DNA from: DATARH01 sp035309005
Lineage (GTDB): Bacteria > Pseudomonadota > Alphaproteobacteria > ATCC43930 > CGMCC-115725
Length of the DNA stretch: 64,000 nucleotides
Reading direction: 5' to 3'
Assembly (NCBI GenBank): GCA_035309005.1
Contig: DATGFP010000151.1
Coordinates: forward strand, 1-64,000
Positions within the stretch are counted from its first letter, which is position 1. Each line of letters opens with the position of its first letter. Shown here in pieces: positions 42,968 through 52,293 of this stretch. The position numbers and the translations under genes are program-made. The notes under the pieces are model-generated. The model worked only from the letters and a program-made list of their open reading frames with translations. It had not been told where the DNA came from and made no database searches.

Positions 42968-45070
42968 ATGCCGCAAGCCAAATCCCTGTCGCTATTCGAC
43001 CCGACGATCCTCGGGCCGGCGATCGGCGGCGCGCTGCGCAAGCTCGATCCGCGCACCCTGTGGCGCAACCCGGTGATGTTCGCGGTCGCGGTCGTCTCGG
43101 CAACGACGACGATCCTCTTCGTGCGCGACCTGTTCGCCGGCTCCGGCGCCGGCTTCTCGGGCCAGATCAGCCTGTGGCTGTGGTTCACCGTGCTGTTCGC
43201 CAATTTCGCCGAGGCGGTCGCCGAGGGGCGCGGCAAGGCGCAAGCCGCCAGCCTGCGCCGCACCCAGTCGCAGGCCGTCGCCAAGCGCCTCGCCACCGCC
43301 GGCGGTACACAAACGGAGGAGGTGCCGGCCGCGCAACTCAACGTCGGCGACATCGTGCTTGTCGAAGCCGGCGACCTGATTCCGAGCGACGGCGATGTCA
43401 TCGAAGGCATCGCCTCGGTCGACGAGTCGGCGATCACCGGCGAGTCGGCGCCGGTCATTCGCGAGAGCGGCGGCGACCGCTCGGCGGTAACCGGCGGCAC
43501 GCGGGTCCTCTCCGATCGGATCAAGGTGCGGATCACCGCCAGCCAGGGGTCGACCTTTCTCGACCGCATGATCCGGCTGGTCGAGGGCGCCGAACGGCAG
43601 AAGACGCCGAACGAGATCGCCCTCAACATCCTGTTGGCCGGCATGACGATCATCTTCCTGCTGGCGACCGTGACAATCCCGAGCTTCGCCAATTATGCCG
43701 GCGGCCGGGTCGGGGTCGTCGTACTGATCGCGCTGTTTGTTTGCCTGATCCCGACGACGATCGGCGCCCTGCTGTCGGCGATCGGCATCGCCGGCATGGA
43801 CCGGCTGGTGAAGTTCAACGTGCTGGCGATGTCGGGCCGCGCCGTCGAGGCGGCGGGCGATGTCGACACGCTGCTGCTCGACAAGACCGGCACGATCACG
43901 CTGGGCAACCGGCAGGCGACCGAGTTTCTGCCATTGCCCGGCGTCGAGGAGCGCGAACTCGCCGACAACGCGCAGCTTGCTTCGCTCTCGGACGAGACGC
44001 CGGAAGGCCGCTCGATCGTCGTGCTGGCGAAGGAACGATACGGCATCCGCGACCGCGACATGGCGCCGCTCAACGCCAAGTTCATCCCGTTCTCGGCGCA
44101 AACGCGCATCAGCGGCATCGATGTCGAGGGCGTCGCGATCCGCAAGGGCGCGGTCGACGCGGTGCTCTCCCATGTTGGCGGTGGCGCCACCGGTCCCGTT
44201 CGCCTGAGCGCCGCGGCGGTCGGGGCCGCGCCGCCGGCGGCAGGTGTCTCGCGCGCCGCCCGCGAGCTGACGCAAATAGCCGACATCATCGCCCGGCAGG
44301 GCGGCACCCCGCTGGCTGTCGCCAGGAACGACCGGCTGCTCGGCGTCATTCATCTGAAAGACATCGTCAAGGGAGGCATCCGCGAGCGCTTTGCCGAACT
44401 GCGCCGCGCCGGCATCCGCACCGTCATGATCACCGGCGACAACCCGCTAACCGCGGCGGCGATCGCCGCCGAGGCCGGGGTCGACGATTTCCTCGCGCAG
44501 GCGACCCCCGAGGACAAGCTTAAGCTGATCCGCAGCGAGCAGGCCGGCGGCAAGCTCGTCGCGATGTGCGGGGACGGCACGAACGACGCGCCAGCCCTGG
44601 CGCAAGCCGATGTCGGCGTCGCGATGCAAACGGGGACGATGGCGGCGCGCGAGGCCGGCAACATGGTCGACCTCGACAGCGATCCCACCAAGCTCTTGGA
44701 GATCGTCGCGATCGGCAAGCAGTTGCTGATTACTCGCGGCGCGCTGACCACCTTCTCGATCGCCAACGACGTCGCCAAGTATTTTGCGATCATCCCGGCC
44801 CTGTTTCTCGCGTTCTATCCGCAATTGGCGGCGCTCAACATCATGCGGCTCGGGACGCCGCAGAGCGCGATCCTTTCAGCGATCATCTTCAACGCGCTGA
44901 TCATCATCGTGCTGATCCCGCTGTCGCTGACGGGGGTGCGCTACCGGCCGATGAGCGCCGCCAGCATGCTGCGCCGCAACCTGATGATCTACGGCGTCGG
45001 CGGCCTCATCGTGCCGTTCCCTGGCATCAAGCTGATCGACCTGGTCGTCAACGCGATCGGTCTTGCCTGA
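42968..45070 (+). CDS. kdpB: K+-transporting P-type ATPase subunit KdpB
   Basis: A 700-residue P-type ATPase. The phosphorylated Asp is Asp305 in LLDKTGTITLGNR, the dephosphorylation TGES loop is in SAITGESAPVIR, and GDGTNDAPALAQADVGVAM forms the hinge near the C-terminal end of the P-domain. It hydrolyses ATP to move K+ through KdpA. It is 13 bp after kdpA and 11 bp before kdpC. It is somewhat longer than E. coli KdpB (682). Confidence 0.96.
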   Translation: MPQAKSLSLFDPTILGPAIGGALRKLDPRTLWRNPVMFAVAVVSATTTILFVRDLFAGSGAGFSGQISLWLWFTVLFANFAEAVAEGRGKAQAASLRRTQSQAVAKRLATAGGTQTEEVPAAQLNVGDIVLVEAGDLIPSDGDVIEGIASVDESAITGESAPVIRESGGDRSAVTGGTRVLSDRIKVRITASQGSTFLDRMIRLVEGAERQKTPNEIALNILLAGMTIIFLLATVTIPSFANYAGGRVGVVVLIALFVCLIPTTIGALLSAIGIAGMDRLVKFNVLAMSGRAVEAAGDVDTLLLDKTGTITLGNRQATEFLPLPGVEERELADNAQLASLSDETPEGRSIVVLAKERYGIRDRDMAPLNAKFIPFSAQTRISGIDVEGVAIRKGAVDAVLSHVGGGATGPVRLSAAAVGAAPPAAGVSRAARELTQIADIIARQGGTPLAVARNDRLLGVIHLKDIVKGGIRERFAELRRAGIRTVMITGDNPLTAAAIAAEAGVDDFLAQATPEDKLKLIRSEQAGGKLVAMCGDGTNDAPALAQADVGVAMQTGTMAAREAGNMVDLDSDPTKLLEIVAIGKQLLITRGALTTFSIANDVAKYFAIIPALFLAFYPQLAALNIMRLGTPQSAILSAIIFNALIIIVLIPLSLTGVRYRPMSAASMLRRNLMIYGVGGLIVPFPGIKLIDLVVNAIGLA

Positions 45071-45081
45071 AGAGGCTATCC

Positions 45082-45678
45082 ATGGTTCGCCAAATCCGCC
45101 CGGCAATAGTGCTGCTGCTTTTGATGACGGTGCTGACCGGTCTCGCCTATCCGCTGTTCATCACCGGGGTGGCGCAAGTGCTGTTCCCGCGCCAGGCCGC
45201 CGGCAGCCTTGTCGAGCGCGGCGGCAAGATCATCGGCTCGGAGTTGATCGGGCAGAATTTCACGGCGCCAAAGTATTTCCACGGGCGGCCGTCGGCGACG
45301 AGCGAGCCCGACCCGAAAGACCCGTCAAAGACCATCGCGGTACCCTATGCGGCCGATAATTCGGCCGGCTCCAATCTCGGGCCGACCTCGAAGGCATTGA
45401 TCGAGCGCGTCAAGGGCGACGCCGCAACGCTGAAACAGGAAAACAAGGCGCCGGTGCCGGTGGACCTGGTGACGACTTCGGCGAGCGGCCTCGACCCTGA
45501 CATCACGCCGGCCGCCGCGCTGTTCCAGGTGCCGCGTGTAGCGCAAGCCCGTGGGCTGCCGATCGTGCAGGTGCGCGCGCTAGTCGAGGCCCAGGCCGAA
45601 GACCGCTTTCTCGGCATCTTCGGCGAGAAGCGCGTAAACGTGCTAAAACTCAACCTCGCGCTGGATGCGTTGAAATGA
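45082..45678 (+). CDS. kdpC: K+-transporting ATPase subunit KdpC
   Basis: A 198-residue single-pass protein. The N-terminal helix (IVLLLLMTVLTGLAYPLF) is followed by a periplasmic domain with FHGRPSATSE and SASGLDPDITPAAALFQVPR, both KdpC hallmarks. The ATG at 45082 matches the helix start; the long upstream frame is a shadow of kdpB. It acts with KdpA and KdpB as an assembly or K+-affinity partner. Confidence 0.95.
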   Translation: MVRQIRPAIVLLLLMTVLTGLAYPLFITGVAQVLFPRQAAGSLVERGGKIIGSELIGQNFTAPKYFHGRPSATSEPDPKDPSKTIAVPYAADNSAGSNLGPTSKALIERVKGDAATLKQENKAPVPVDLVTTSASGLDPDITPAAALFQVPRVAQARGLPIVQVRALVEAQAEDRFLGIFGEKRVNVLKLNLALDALK

Positions 45679-45689
45679 GCTAGTCAGGT

Positions 45690-48398
45690 ATGGCCGATCG
45701 GGAAGCGAGACCCTCCCCCGACGCGCTGCTCGATGCGGCCAGGCAAGAAAGCCGCGGCCGGCTGAAGATTTTCCTCGGCGCCGCGCCCGGCGTCGGCAAG
45801 ACCTATGAGATGCTGCTGTCGGCGCAGGCCAAGCGGCGCGAGGGGGTCGATCTAGTCGTCGGGATCGTCGAGACCCATGGGCGCCGCGAGACCGAGGCCC
45901 TGCTCGACGGCATCGAGAGCGTGCCGCGGCGCCAGGTCGAATACAAAGGCCATAACCTGAGCGAGATGGATCTCGACGGCATCCTCGCGCGCCGGCCGCA
46001 GCTCGTATTGGTCGACGAACTGGCGCACTCCAACGCGCCGGGTAGCCGTCATCCCAAGCGCTATCTCGATGTCGAGGAGCTGATCGCCGCCGGCATCGAC
46101 GTCTTCACCACCCTAAACATCCAGCATGTCGAGAGCCTCAACGACGTCGTGGCCCGCATCACCCGCATCCGGGTGCGTGAGACCGTGCCCGACAGCATTC
46201 TCGACCAGGCCGACGAGATCGAAGTCGTCGACCTGACGCCCGACGATCTGATCCAGCGCTTGCGCGAGGGCAAGGTCTACGTGCCGCAGCAGGCCGAGCG
46301 CGCCGTCCGGCATTATTTCCAGCCGGGCAACCTGACGGCGCTGCGCGAGCTGGCGTTGCGGCGCACCGCGCAGCGGGTGGACGATCAGCTGCTTTCGCAT
46401 ATGCGCGCGCATGCGATTCCCGGACCTTGGCCGGCCGGGGATCGCCTGCTGGTCTGCGTCAGCGAGGCGGCCGCGACGCCGGGGCTGATCCGCTACGCCC
46501 GCCGCGTCGCCGACCGCCTGCACGCACCGTGGACCGCGATTTATGTGGAGACGCCGCGCACTACCCGTCTCAGTGACGCCGAACGAGACCGCATCGCAGA
46601 CTACTTGCGGCTCGCCGAACGGCTCGGGGCATCGACGATTACGATCCCCGGCCGCAAGGTCGCCGACGAGGTGATTGCCTATGCCGAGGCAAACAACATC
46701 ACCCAAATCGTCATCGGGAAATCCGACCGGCCGCGGTGGTTTGAGATGCTGCACGGCTCGGTGGTGCACGATTTGGTGCGCGAGACCGGCTCGATCAGCG
46801 TCCACGTTATTTCGGCGGAAGCGGGCGACGCGCCACCGCCGCAGTCGTCGGCGCCCCGCGCGCGGCCTGAGCCGCTTGGCCCGCTGGCCTATGCCGGCAG
46901 CGCCGGCGCCACGCTTGCGGCGCTTGGCATCGGTGAACTGATCTCGCGCTTTATCGGCTTTCAGAGCGTTTCGCTGGTCTTCCTCATGGCGGTCCTTGCC
47001 TGCGCCATCGCCTGGGGCTTATGGCCGTCGCTGTTTGCCTGCCTGTTGAGCGTCTTGGCGTTCAACTTCTTTTTCATCCCGCCGCTCTACACCTTCACGA
47101 TCGCCGATCCCGAGAACGCCGTTGCGCTGTTCTTCTTTGCGCTGGTGGCGGTCATCGCCAGCAAGTTGACCGCGGCGACCCGCGATCAGGTGATCGCCGC
47201 CCGCGCCCGCGCCAGGACCACCGCCGAACTTTATGCGTTCAGCCGCAAGCTGGCCGCGATCGGCACGCTCGACGATTTGTTGTGGGCGACCGCCTACCAG
47301 GTGTCGTCGATGCTGAAGGTCAGCACTGTTTTGCTTTTGCCCGACCAAGAAGACGGTGCGCTTACCCTCGCTTCGGGTTATCCGCCGGAGGACACGCTTG
47401 ACGAGGCCGACATGGCGGCCGCGCGTTGGAGTTGGGATCACAACAGCCCCACCGGCCGCGGCTCGGACACGTTACCCGGCGGCAAATGGCTGTTTCTGCC
47501 GCTGCGCACCGGCACCGGCCCGATCGGGGTCATTGGCATCGATCGCGAGGCGCCCGGCCTTCTGCTGGTCCCGGACGAGCGCCGCCTGCTCGATGCCCTT
47601 GCCGACCAGGTCGCCGTCGCGATCGAGCGCGTCTCACTGGCGCGCGGCTTGGCCGAGGCTCGCGTTCTCGCCGAGACGGAGCGGCTGCGCGCCGCCCTGT
47701 TGACGTCGATCTCACACGATCTGCGCACGCCGCTCGCCTCGATCATCGGCACCGTGTCGAGCCTTCGCACCTACGGCGAGAAATATAATTCGAGCGAGCG
47801 GGACGAATTGCTCGCCACTCTGCAGGACGAGGCCGAACGTCTCAATCGCTTCGTCGGCAACCTCTTGGACATGACCCGTCTCGAAGCCGGCGCGCTGGAA
47901 CTGAAACTCGATCTTGTCGACATCGCCGAGATCGTCGGCGCGGCATTGGAACGCGCCGGCAAGGTTTTGGCGCGCCATCGGATCGAGGTTGCGATCGCTC
48001 CCGATCTGCCGATGCTGCAGCTTGACGCGATCCTCTTCGAGCAGGTCTTGTTCAATCTGCTCGACAACGCCGCCAAATATTCGCCGGCCGAGAGCCGCAT
48101 CGACTTGCGCGCGCGCCGCGACGCCGACGCCGTCGCGATCGAAATCCTCGATGAAGGACCCGGGATACCGGCGGGCGATCTGGAACGCGTCTTCGACAAG
48201 TTCTATCGCGTCCAGGCGCAGGACCGCCGGCGCGCCGGCACCGGGCTCGGGCTGGCGATCTGCCGCGGCTTTATCGAAGCCCAAGGCGGCCGGATCGAAG
48301 CCGCCAACCGGCGCGACCGCTCCGGCGCGCTATTCACAATCCGCGTGCCGGCTGCGGCCGCATCGGCCGTGACCGGCGAACTCATCGCTCAAATCTGA
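45690..48398 (+). CDS. kdpD: Sensor histidine kinase KdpD
   Basis: A 902-residue K+/turgor sensor. The N-terminal KdpD domain has GAAPGVGKTYEMLLSAQ (Walker A) and QLVLVDELAHSNAPGSRHPK. It is followed by a Usp-like segment, four clustered membrane helices (about residues 400-500), a GAF-like domain, and the kinase core with phosphorylated His676 in SISHDLRTPLASIIG. The stop overlaps the kdpE start by one base, so the two are translationally coupled. It responds to low K+ and controls KdpE. Confidence 0.95.
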   Translation: MADREARPSPDALLDAARQESRGRLKIFLGAAPGVGKTYEMLLSAQAKRREGVDLVVGIVETHGRRETEALLDGIESVPRRQVEYKGHNLSEMDLDGILARRPQLVLVDELAHSNAPGSRHPKRYLDVEELIAAGIDVFTTLNIQHVESLNDVVARITRIRVRETVPDSILDQADEIEVVDLTPDDLIQRLREGKVYVPQQAERAVRHYFQPGNLTALRELALRRTAQRVDDQLLSHMRAHAIPGPWPAGDRLLVCVSEAAATPGLIRYARRVADRLHAPWTAIYVETPRTTRLSDAERDRIADYLRLAERLGASTITIPGRKVADEVIAYAEANNITQIVIGKSDRPRWFEMLHGSVVHDLVRETGSISVHVISAEAGDAPPPQSSAPRARPEPLGPLAYAGSAGATLAALGIGELISRFIGFQSVSLVFLMAVLACAIAWGLWPSLFACLLSVLAFNFFFIPPLYTFTIADPENAVALFFFALVAVIASKLTAATRDQVIAARARARTTAELYAFSRKLAAIGTLDDLLWATAYQVSSMLKVSTVLLLPDQEDGALTLASGYPPEDTLDEADMAAARWSWDHNSPTGRGSDTLPGGKWLFLPLRTGTGPIGVIGIDREAPGLLLVPDERRLLDALADQVAVAIERVSLARGLAEARVLAETERLRAALLTSISHDLRTPLASIIGTVSSLRTYGEKYNSSERDELLATLQDEAERLNRFVGNLLDMTRLEAGALELKLDLVDIAEIVGAALERAGKVLARHRIEVAIAPDLPMLQLDAILFEQVLFNLLDNAAKYSPAESRIDLRARRDADAVAIEILDEGPGIPAGDLERVFDKFYRVQAQDRRRAGTGLGLAICRGFIEAQGGRIEAANRRDRSGALFTIRVPAAAASAVTGELIAQI

Positions 48399-49096
48399 TG
48401 CCGGTCACAATTCTCGTCGTTGACGACGAGCCGCCGATCCGCCGCTTCCTGCGCACCAGCCTTGCTGCCATCGGCCATCGCGTTGTCCTCGCCGAGGACG
48501 GCGCAGGGGCGCTCGCCGCGCTCGCCAGCGACAAGCCTGACCTCGTGATCCTCGATCTCGGCCTGCCGGACCGCAGCGGGCTCGATGTCATTGCAGACAT
48601 CCGTAAGCGCTCGCCGGTGCCAATCATCGTGCTGTCCGCTCGCGACGACGAGCGCTCAAAGGTCGCCGCGCTCGATCTCGGCGCCGACGATTATATCAGC
48701 AAGCCTTTCGGGATGGCGGAATTGGTGGCTCGGCTGCGCGCCGCGCTGCGCCACGCCTTCCAGGCCAAGGGCGAAACCCCGGTCTTCGTCTCGGGCGACC
48801 TCGCGGTCGACCTGGTACGCCGGCAGGTGACCCGCGCCGGCCAGGAGGTCAGGCTGTCGCCGAAAGAATTCGAGTTGCTGCGCCACTTGGTGATCCATGC
48901 CGGCAAGGTGCTGACCCACCGCCATCTGCTGCGCGAGGTTTGGGGACCGGCGCAAGCCGACGAGGTGCAATATTTGCGGGTGTTTATCCGCGGACTGCGG
49001 CAAAAGCTCGAGCCTGACCCGACGCGACCGACGCACGTCCTCACCGAACTCGGTGTCGGCTATCGCCTGCGACTGTCGCCAGAGCAGCAAGGATAG
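48398..49096 (+). CDS. kdpE: Response regulator KdpE
   Basis: A 232-residue OmpR/PhoB-type regulator. The receiver domain has the acid pair at DDEPP, the phosphorylated Asp53 in LVILDLGLPD, and the Lys in GADDYISKPF. The C-terminal winged helix includes LSPKEFELLRHLVIHAGKVL. It activates kdp under low K+. The direct repeat upstream of the operon is the likely binding site. Confidence 0.94.
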   Translation: MPVTILVVDDEPPIRRFLRTSLAAIGHRVVLAEDGAGALAALASDKPDLVILDLGLPDRSGLDVIADIRKRSPVPIIVLSARDDERSKVAALDLGADDYISKPFGMAELVARLRAALRHAFQAKGETPVFVSGDLAVDLVRRQVTRAGQEVRLSPKEFELLRHLVIHAGKVLTHRHLLREVWGPAQADEVQYLRVFIRGLRQKLEPDPTRPTHVLTELGVGYRLRLSPEQQG

Positions 49097-49131
49097 TTTC
49101 CTAAATCGGCCCGATGACGCTATGGCGAACG

Positions 49132-49150
49132 GATGATATAGTATAACATC
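49132..49150. promoter_or_regulatory. Zur-box-like operator
   Basis: GATGATATAGTATAACATC is an imperfect dyad close to the alphaproteobacterial Zur consensus (a core like GTTATANNATAAC). It lies 48 bp before the start of the metal ABC operon, and a Fur-family CxxC regulator is encoded at the end of that operon. Zinc-bound Zur would block transcription here. Confidence 0.7.
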
Positions 49151-49197
49151 TTGATCGCTCGATGCTGGCTGGCGCGCGATCCCAGGCGGAGGACCGA

Positions 49198-50061
49198 ATG
49201 CGACTGTTTTCGCTGCTGGCCGCGGCCCTCCTGCTGCTGGCGCCGGTAACGGCGTCCTTGGCGAGCCCGATCCTCATCGTCGCGGCCGAGAATTTCTACG
49301 GCGATATCGCGCAGCAGATCGGCGGGCCGCAGGTCGCGGTGACGAGCATCCTCAGCAATCCCGATCAGGACCCGCATCTGTTCGAGGCCAGCCCCTCGGT
49401 TGCCCGCGCGCTGTCGGCCGCGCGCATCGTCATCTACAATGGCATCGACTACGACCCGTGGATCGTCAAGCTGCTTGGCGCCGCGGCCGGGCGCAACCGC
49501 ACAGCGATCGTCGTCGCCCAGTTGATTGGCAGGAAGCCGGGCGACAATCCGCACATCTGGTATGATCCACAAACGATGCCGGCGCTCGCCGGCGCGCTGG
49601 CCGACGAGCTGGGCCGCGCCGATCCTGTCCATGCCGCCGATTATCGCGAGCGACTGGTGCGGTTTCGCAGCTCGCTCGCGCCGATCGAGGCCAAGATCGC
49701 CGTGCTTCGCGCGCGCCTCGCGGGCACGCTGGTTACCGCGACCGAGCCGGTGTGCGGAGATTTATTCGCGGCCTTGGCAATGCAGGTCAGGAATGGGCGC
49801 TTCCAGCTCGCGGTGATGAACAACACCGAGCCGAGCGCTTCCGATGTCGCGGCTTTCGAGGACGATCTCAGAAACCGCAAGGTGCGGCTGCTGGTGTACA
49901 ATAGCCAGGCCTCCGACCCGGTGGCGGTGCGCCTTGTCAACCTCGCGAAAGCCTCGCGCATCCCGGTCGTCGGGGCGAGCGAAACCGAGCCGCCGGGCAA
50001 GAGGTACCAGGAGTGGATGCTGAGCGAATTGTCGGCGCTCGAGCGGGCGCTATCCGAGTAG
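49198..50061 (+). CDS. Zinc/manganese-type ABC transporter substrate-binding protein
   Basis: A 287-residue periplasmic cluster A-I binding protein. A signal peptide (LFSLLAAALLLLAPVTASLA) is followed by AAENFYGDIAQQIGG. The first two metal His residues are in DQDPHLFEASPS and DNPHIWYDP. The third usual His is replaced: the region reads TATEPVCGDLFAAL, so Glu or Cys may bind metal instead. NNTEPSASDVAAFEDDLR follows. The Zur-box upstream and the zur gene downstream indicate zinc. ATG at 49198 follows GGCGGAGGACCG. Confidence 0.86.
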   Translation: MRLFSLLAAALLLLAPVTASLASPILIVAAENFYGDIAQQIGGPQVAVTSILSNPDQDPHLFEASPSVARALSAARIVIYNGIDYDPWIVKLLGAAAGRNRTAIVVAQLIGRKPGDNPHIWYDPQTMPALAGALADELGRADPVHAADYRERLVRFRSSLAPIEAKIAVLRARLAGTLVTATEPVCGDLFAALAMQVRNGRFQLAVMNNTEPSASDVAAFEDDLRNRKVRLLVYNSQASDPVAVRLVNLAKASRIPVVGASETEPPGKRYQEWMLSELSALERALSE

Positions 50062-50079
50062 CAGCCCGAGTAGGAATTG

Positions 50080-50922
50080 ATGAACCCGATTGAATTCCAA
50101 GACGTCTCGCTGACGCTTGGTGCGCGCATCGTTCTCGCCGGCGTCAGCGTCAAAATTGCGGCAGGCGAGTTTGTCGCCGTGCTCGGCCCGAACGGGGCGG
50201 GGAAGACGACGCTGATGCGCGCGGTCCTCGGGCTGGTGCCGCCGGCCCACGGCACCATCCGGGTCCTTGGAGAGAGTGCGACGCGCGGCAATCCGGCAAT
50301 CGGATACCTGCCGCAAACCCATGGGGCGGCGGCCGGGATCGGGCTCAGCGGCTGGGATTTCGTCGCCAGCGGGGTCAACGGCCATCGTCTCGGCCTGCCG
50401 ATCGCCGGCAAGCGCGGGCGCCACGAGATTGCTCGCGCCCTCGATCTCGTTGGGGCGGGCGCACTGGCGCGCCGCCCGCTTGGCGAACTCTCGGGCGGCG
50501 AGCGTCAGCGGCTGCTCCTGGCGCAGGCGCTGATCGGGCGGCCGCAGCTCCTGTTGCTCGACGAGCCGCTGATCAGCCTCGATCCACACCACGAGCGGGA
50601 GGTCGTCGAGCTGGTCAGCCGGCTGCGGGTCGAGCTCGGCATCGCGGTGCTGTTCAGCGCGCACGAGCTGAACCCGCTACTGGGCGCGATCGACCGCGTG
50701 CTCTATCTGGGTGGCGGACGCGCCGCGCTCGGGACGGTCGCCGAAATCATCACCGGTCCGGTCCTCTCGCGGCTCTATGGCTCGGAAATCGAGGTGGTGC
50801 GTGTTCATGGGCGCATCTTCGTGATGTCCGGCGGCCACGCGGTAGAGCGCGACGCCCATCGCCACGAGCCGCACGCGGCGCACGGGCGCGCCCACCAGCG
50901 GATGCCCCAGCGGACGAATTGA
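50080..50922 (+). CDS. Metal ABC transporter ATP-binding protein
   Basis: A 280-residue ATPase. Walker A is GPNGAGKTT, the signature is LSGGERQRLLLAQALI, Walker B is LLLLDEPLISLDP, and the switch His is in FSAHELNP. The C-terminal tail is His-rich (RDAHRHEPHAAHGRAHQRMP), which could buffer or sense metal. It energises the uptake system with its partners on either side. The start is the ATG at 50080 (TTG one codon earlier is an alternative). Confidence 0.9.
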   Translation: MNPIEFQDVSLTLGARIVLAGVSVKIAAGEFVAVLGPNGAGKTTLMRAVLGLVPPAHGTIRVLGESATRGNPAIGYLPQTHGAAAGIGLSGWDFVASGVNGHRLGLPIAGKRGRHEIARALDLVGAGALARRPLGELSGGERQRLLLAQALIGRPQLLLLDEPLISLDPHHEREVVELVSRLRVELGIAVLFSAHELNPLLGAIDRVLYLGGGRAALGTVAEIITGPVLSRLYGSEIEVVRVHGRIFVMSGGHAVERDAHRHEPHAAHGRAHQRMPQRTN

Positions 50923-50929
50923 GGGGGCG

Positions 50930-51745
50930 ATGCTCGAATACGACTTCATGCGCAACGCCTTCGCCGCGGCGGCGGCGGTTGCGATCGTCGCCGGCACGGT
51001 CGGGTATTTCCTGGTGCTGCGCGGCCAGACCTTCGCCGGTCATGCGCTGGCGCATGTCGGCTTCACCGGGGCCACCGGCGCGGCGCTGATCGGGCTCGCG
51101 CCGCTATGGGGGCTCGTGTTGATGACCGTTGCCGCCGGGATCGGCATGGGGGCGATCGGCGAGCGGCTGGCGCAGCGCGACGTGGCGATCGGTCTCGTCC
51201 TGGCGCTGTCGCTCGGGTTTGGCCTCCTTTTTCTGCATTTCTACACGGCCTATGCGTCGCAGGCGACGGCGCTGCTGTTCGGCAACGTGCTCGCGGTCGA
51301 GCGCGGCACCGTGTGGACCTTGCTGGCGCTCGGCGCGGTCGGTCTCGGCGCGCTCGCGGTGATCTCGCGGCCGCTATTGTTCGCCAGCCTGCAGCCTGAA
51401 CTCGCCGAGGCGAAGGGGGTGTCGCTGCGCCGCTACTCGATGCTGTTTCTCGCGATCGTCGCGTTGACCACCGCCGAGTGCGCCCAGATCGTTGGTGTGC
51501 TCCTGGTTTTCGCGCTGATGGTCGGGCCCGCCGCGGCGGCGCAGCGGCTGACCGGCAGGGTCGCGACGGGCGTTCTCTTGTCAGCGCTGCTGGCGCTGGC
51601 CGAGGCATGGCTCGGCATCGCGCTCGCCTATGAGACCGACTGGCCGAGCAGCTTCTGGATCACCGCGCTGAGCGCGGCGGTCTATCTCTTCGCCGGCCTG
51701 CCGCGCCTGATCGGGCAGCGCATCGCGGCCGCTCAGGCCGGCTGA
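50930..51745 (+). CDS. Metal ABC transporter permease
   Basis: A 271-residue membrane protein with about eight hydrophobic segments. LRGQTFAGHALAHVGFTGAT and a later ALTTAECAQIVGVLLVFALM are typical of ZnuB-like permeases. It forms the membrane part of the zinc uptake system with the ATPase eight bp before it. Its stop codon overlaps that of the convergent zur gene by 13 bp. Confidence 0.9.
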   Translation: MLEYDFMRNAFAAAAAVAIVAGTVGYFLVLRGQTFAGHALAHVGFTGATGAALIGLAPLWGLVLMTVAAGIGMGAIGERLAQRDVAIGLVLALSLGFGLLFLHFYTAYASQATALLFGNVLAVERGTVWTLLALGAVGLGALAVISRPLLFASLQPELAEAKGVSLRRYSMLFLAIVALTTAECAQIVGVLLVFALMVGPAAAAQRLTGRVATGVLLSALLALAEAWLGIALAYETDWPSSFWITALSAAVYLFAGLPRLIGQRIAAAQAG

Positions 51746-52191
51746 TAGCACTGCGCGCAGGTGCCCTCGATCTCGACGACGGTGTTGCGCGGGTGAAACC
51801 CCTGGCGCTCGGCGGCGTGCTCCAGCGCCTCGGAGGCCGCGTGATCCTCGATCTCGGCGACCGTGCCGCATTGCCGGCAGATCAGGAACTGCACCGGATG
51901 CGGGTGGCCGCTCTCGGCGCACGGGATGAACGCGTTGAGGCGCTCGAGCTTGTGGATCAGCTGCTGCGCCATCAGAAAATCGAGGGCGCGATAGACCGTC
52001 GGCGGCACCGCGCCCTTGCGGCTATGGCGCAGCCGGTCGAGCAGCTGGTAGGCGGTCAGCGGACCCTCGGCCTCCAGGATAAGGCGCAAGACCTGGCGTC
52101 GCAGCTCGGTGAGCTGGGCGCCGCGCGCCGCGCACGTTTCCGCCGCGCTGTCGAGCTGCACCCGGACGGCGTGCCGCCGCTTGGCGTTCAT
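51733..52191 (-). CDS. zur: Fur family transcriptional regulator, Zur-like
   Basis: A 152-residue Fur-family protein with an N-terminal winged helix (TELRRQVLRLILEAEGPLTA, then PPTVYRALDFL). The structural zinc site is made by two CxxC pairs, LICRQCG and TCAQCYQPA. The context, next to a zinc-type ABC operon and a Zur-box, makes Zur the best fit over Fur or Mur. The start at 52191 follows GAGGTCACG; the open frame extends 27 codons upstream without homology. Confidence 0.86.
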   Translation of the reverse strand: MNAKRRHAVRVQLDSAAETCAARGAQLTELRRQVLRLILEAEGPLTAYQLLDRLRHSRKGAVPPTVYRALDFLMAQQLIHKLERLNAFIPCAESGHPHPVQFLICRQCGTVAEIEDHAASEALEHAAERQGFHPRNTVVEIEGTCAQCYQPA

Positions 52192-52214
52192 CGTGACCTC
52201 GGCGTGGCGATGAC

Positions 52215-52231
52215 GTGTTACAGCATAGCAC
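52215..52231. promoter_or_regulatory. Palindrome upstream of zur
   Basis: GTGTTACAGCATAGCAC is a near-perfect dyad (GTGTTA / TAGCAC, one mismatch, 5-base centre), 24 bp before the zur start. It partly resembles the Zur core (TGTTA...TA.CA) and may be an autoregulatory site. Confidence 0.45.
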
Positions 52232-52293
52232 AGGCCGCCAAATCCCCACGACCCATCGAGTGAAGCGCCCATAGCGCAGGGTTATGGGCTCTT

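Noticed and set aside
41236..43692. An 818-residue open frame on the minus strand over kdpA-kdpB.
   Set aside because: It is antisense to kdpA and kdpB, which are intact and conserved. Long antisense frames are common in G+C-rich DNA; the translation is rich in Arg, Asp and Ala without domain features.
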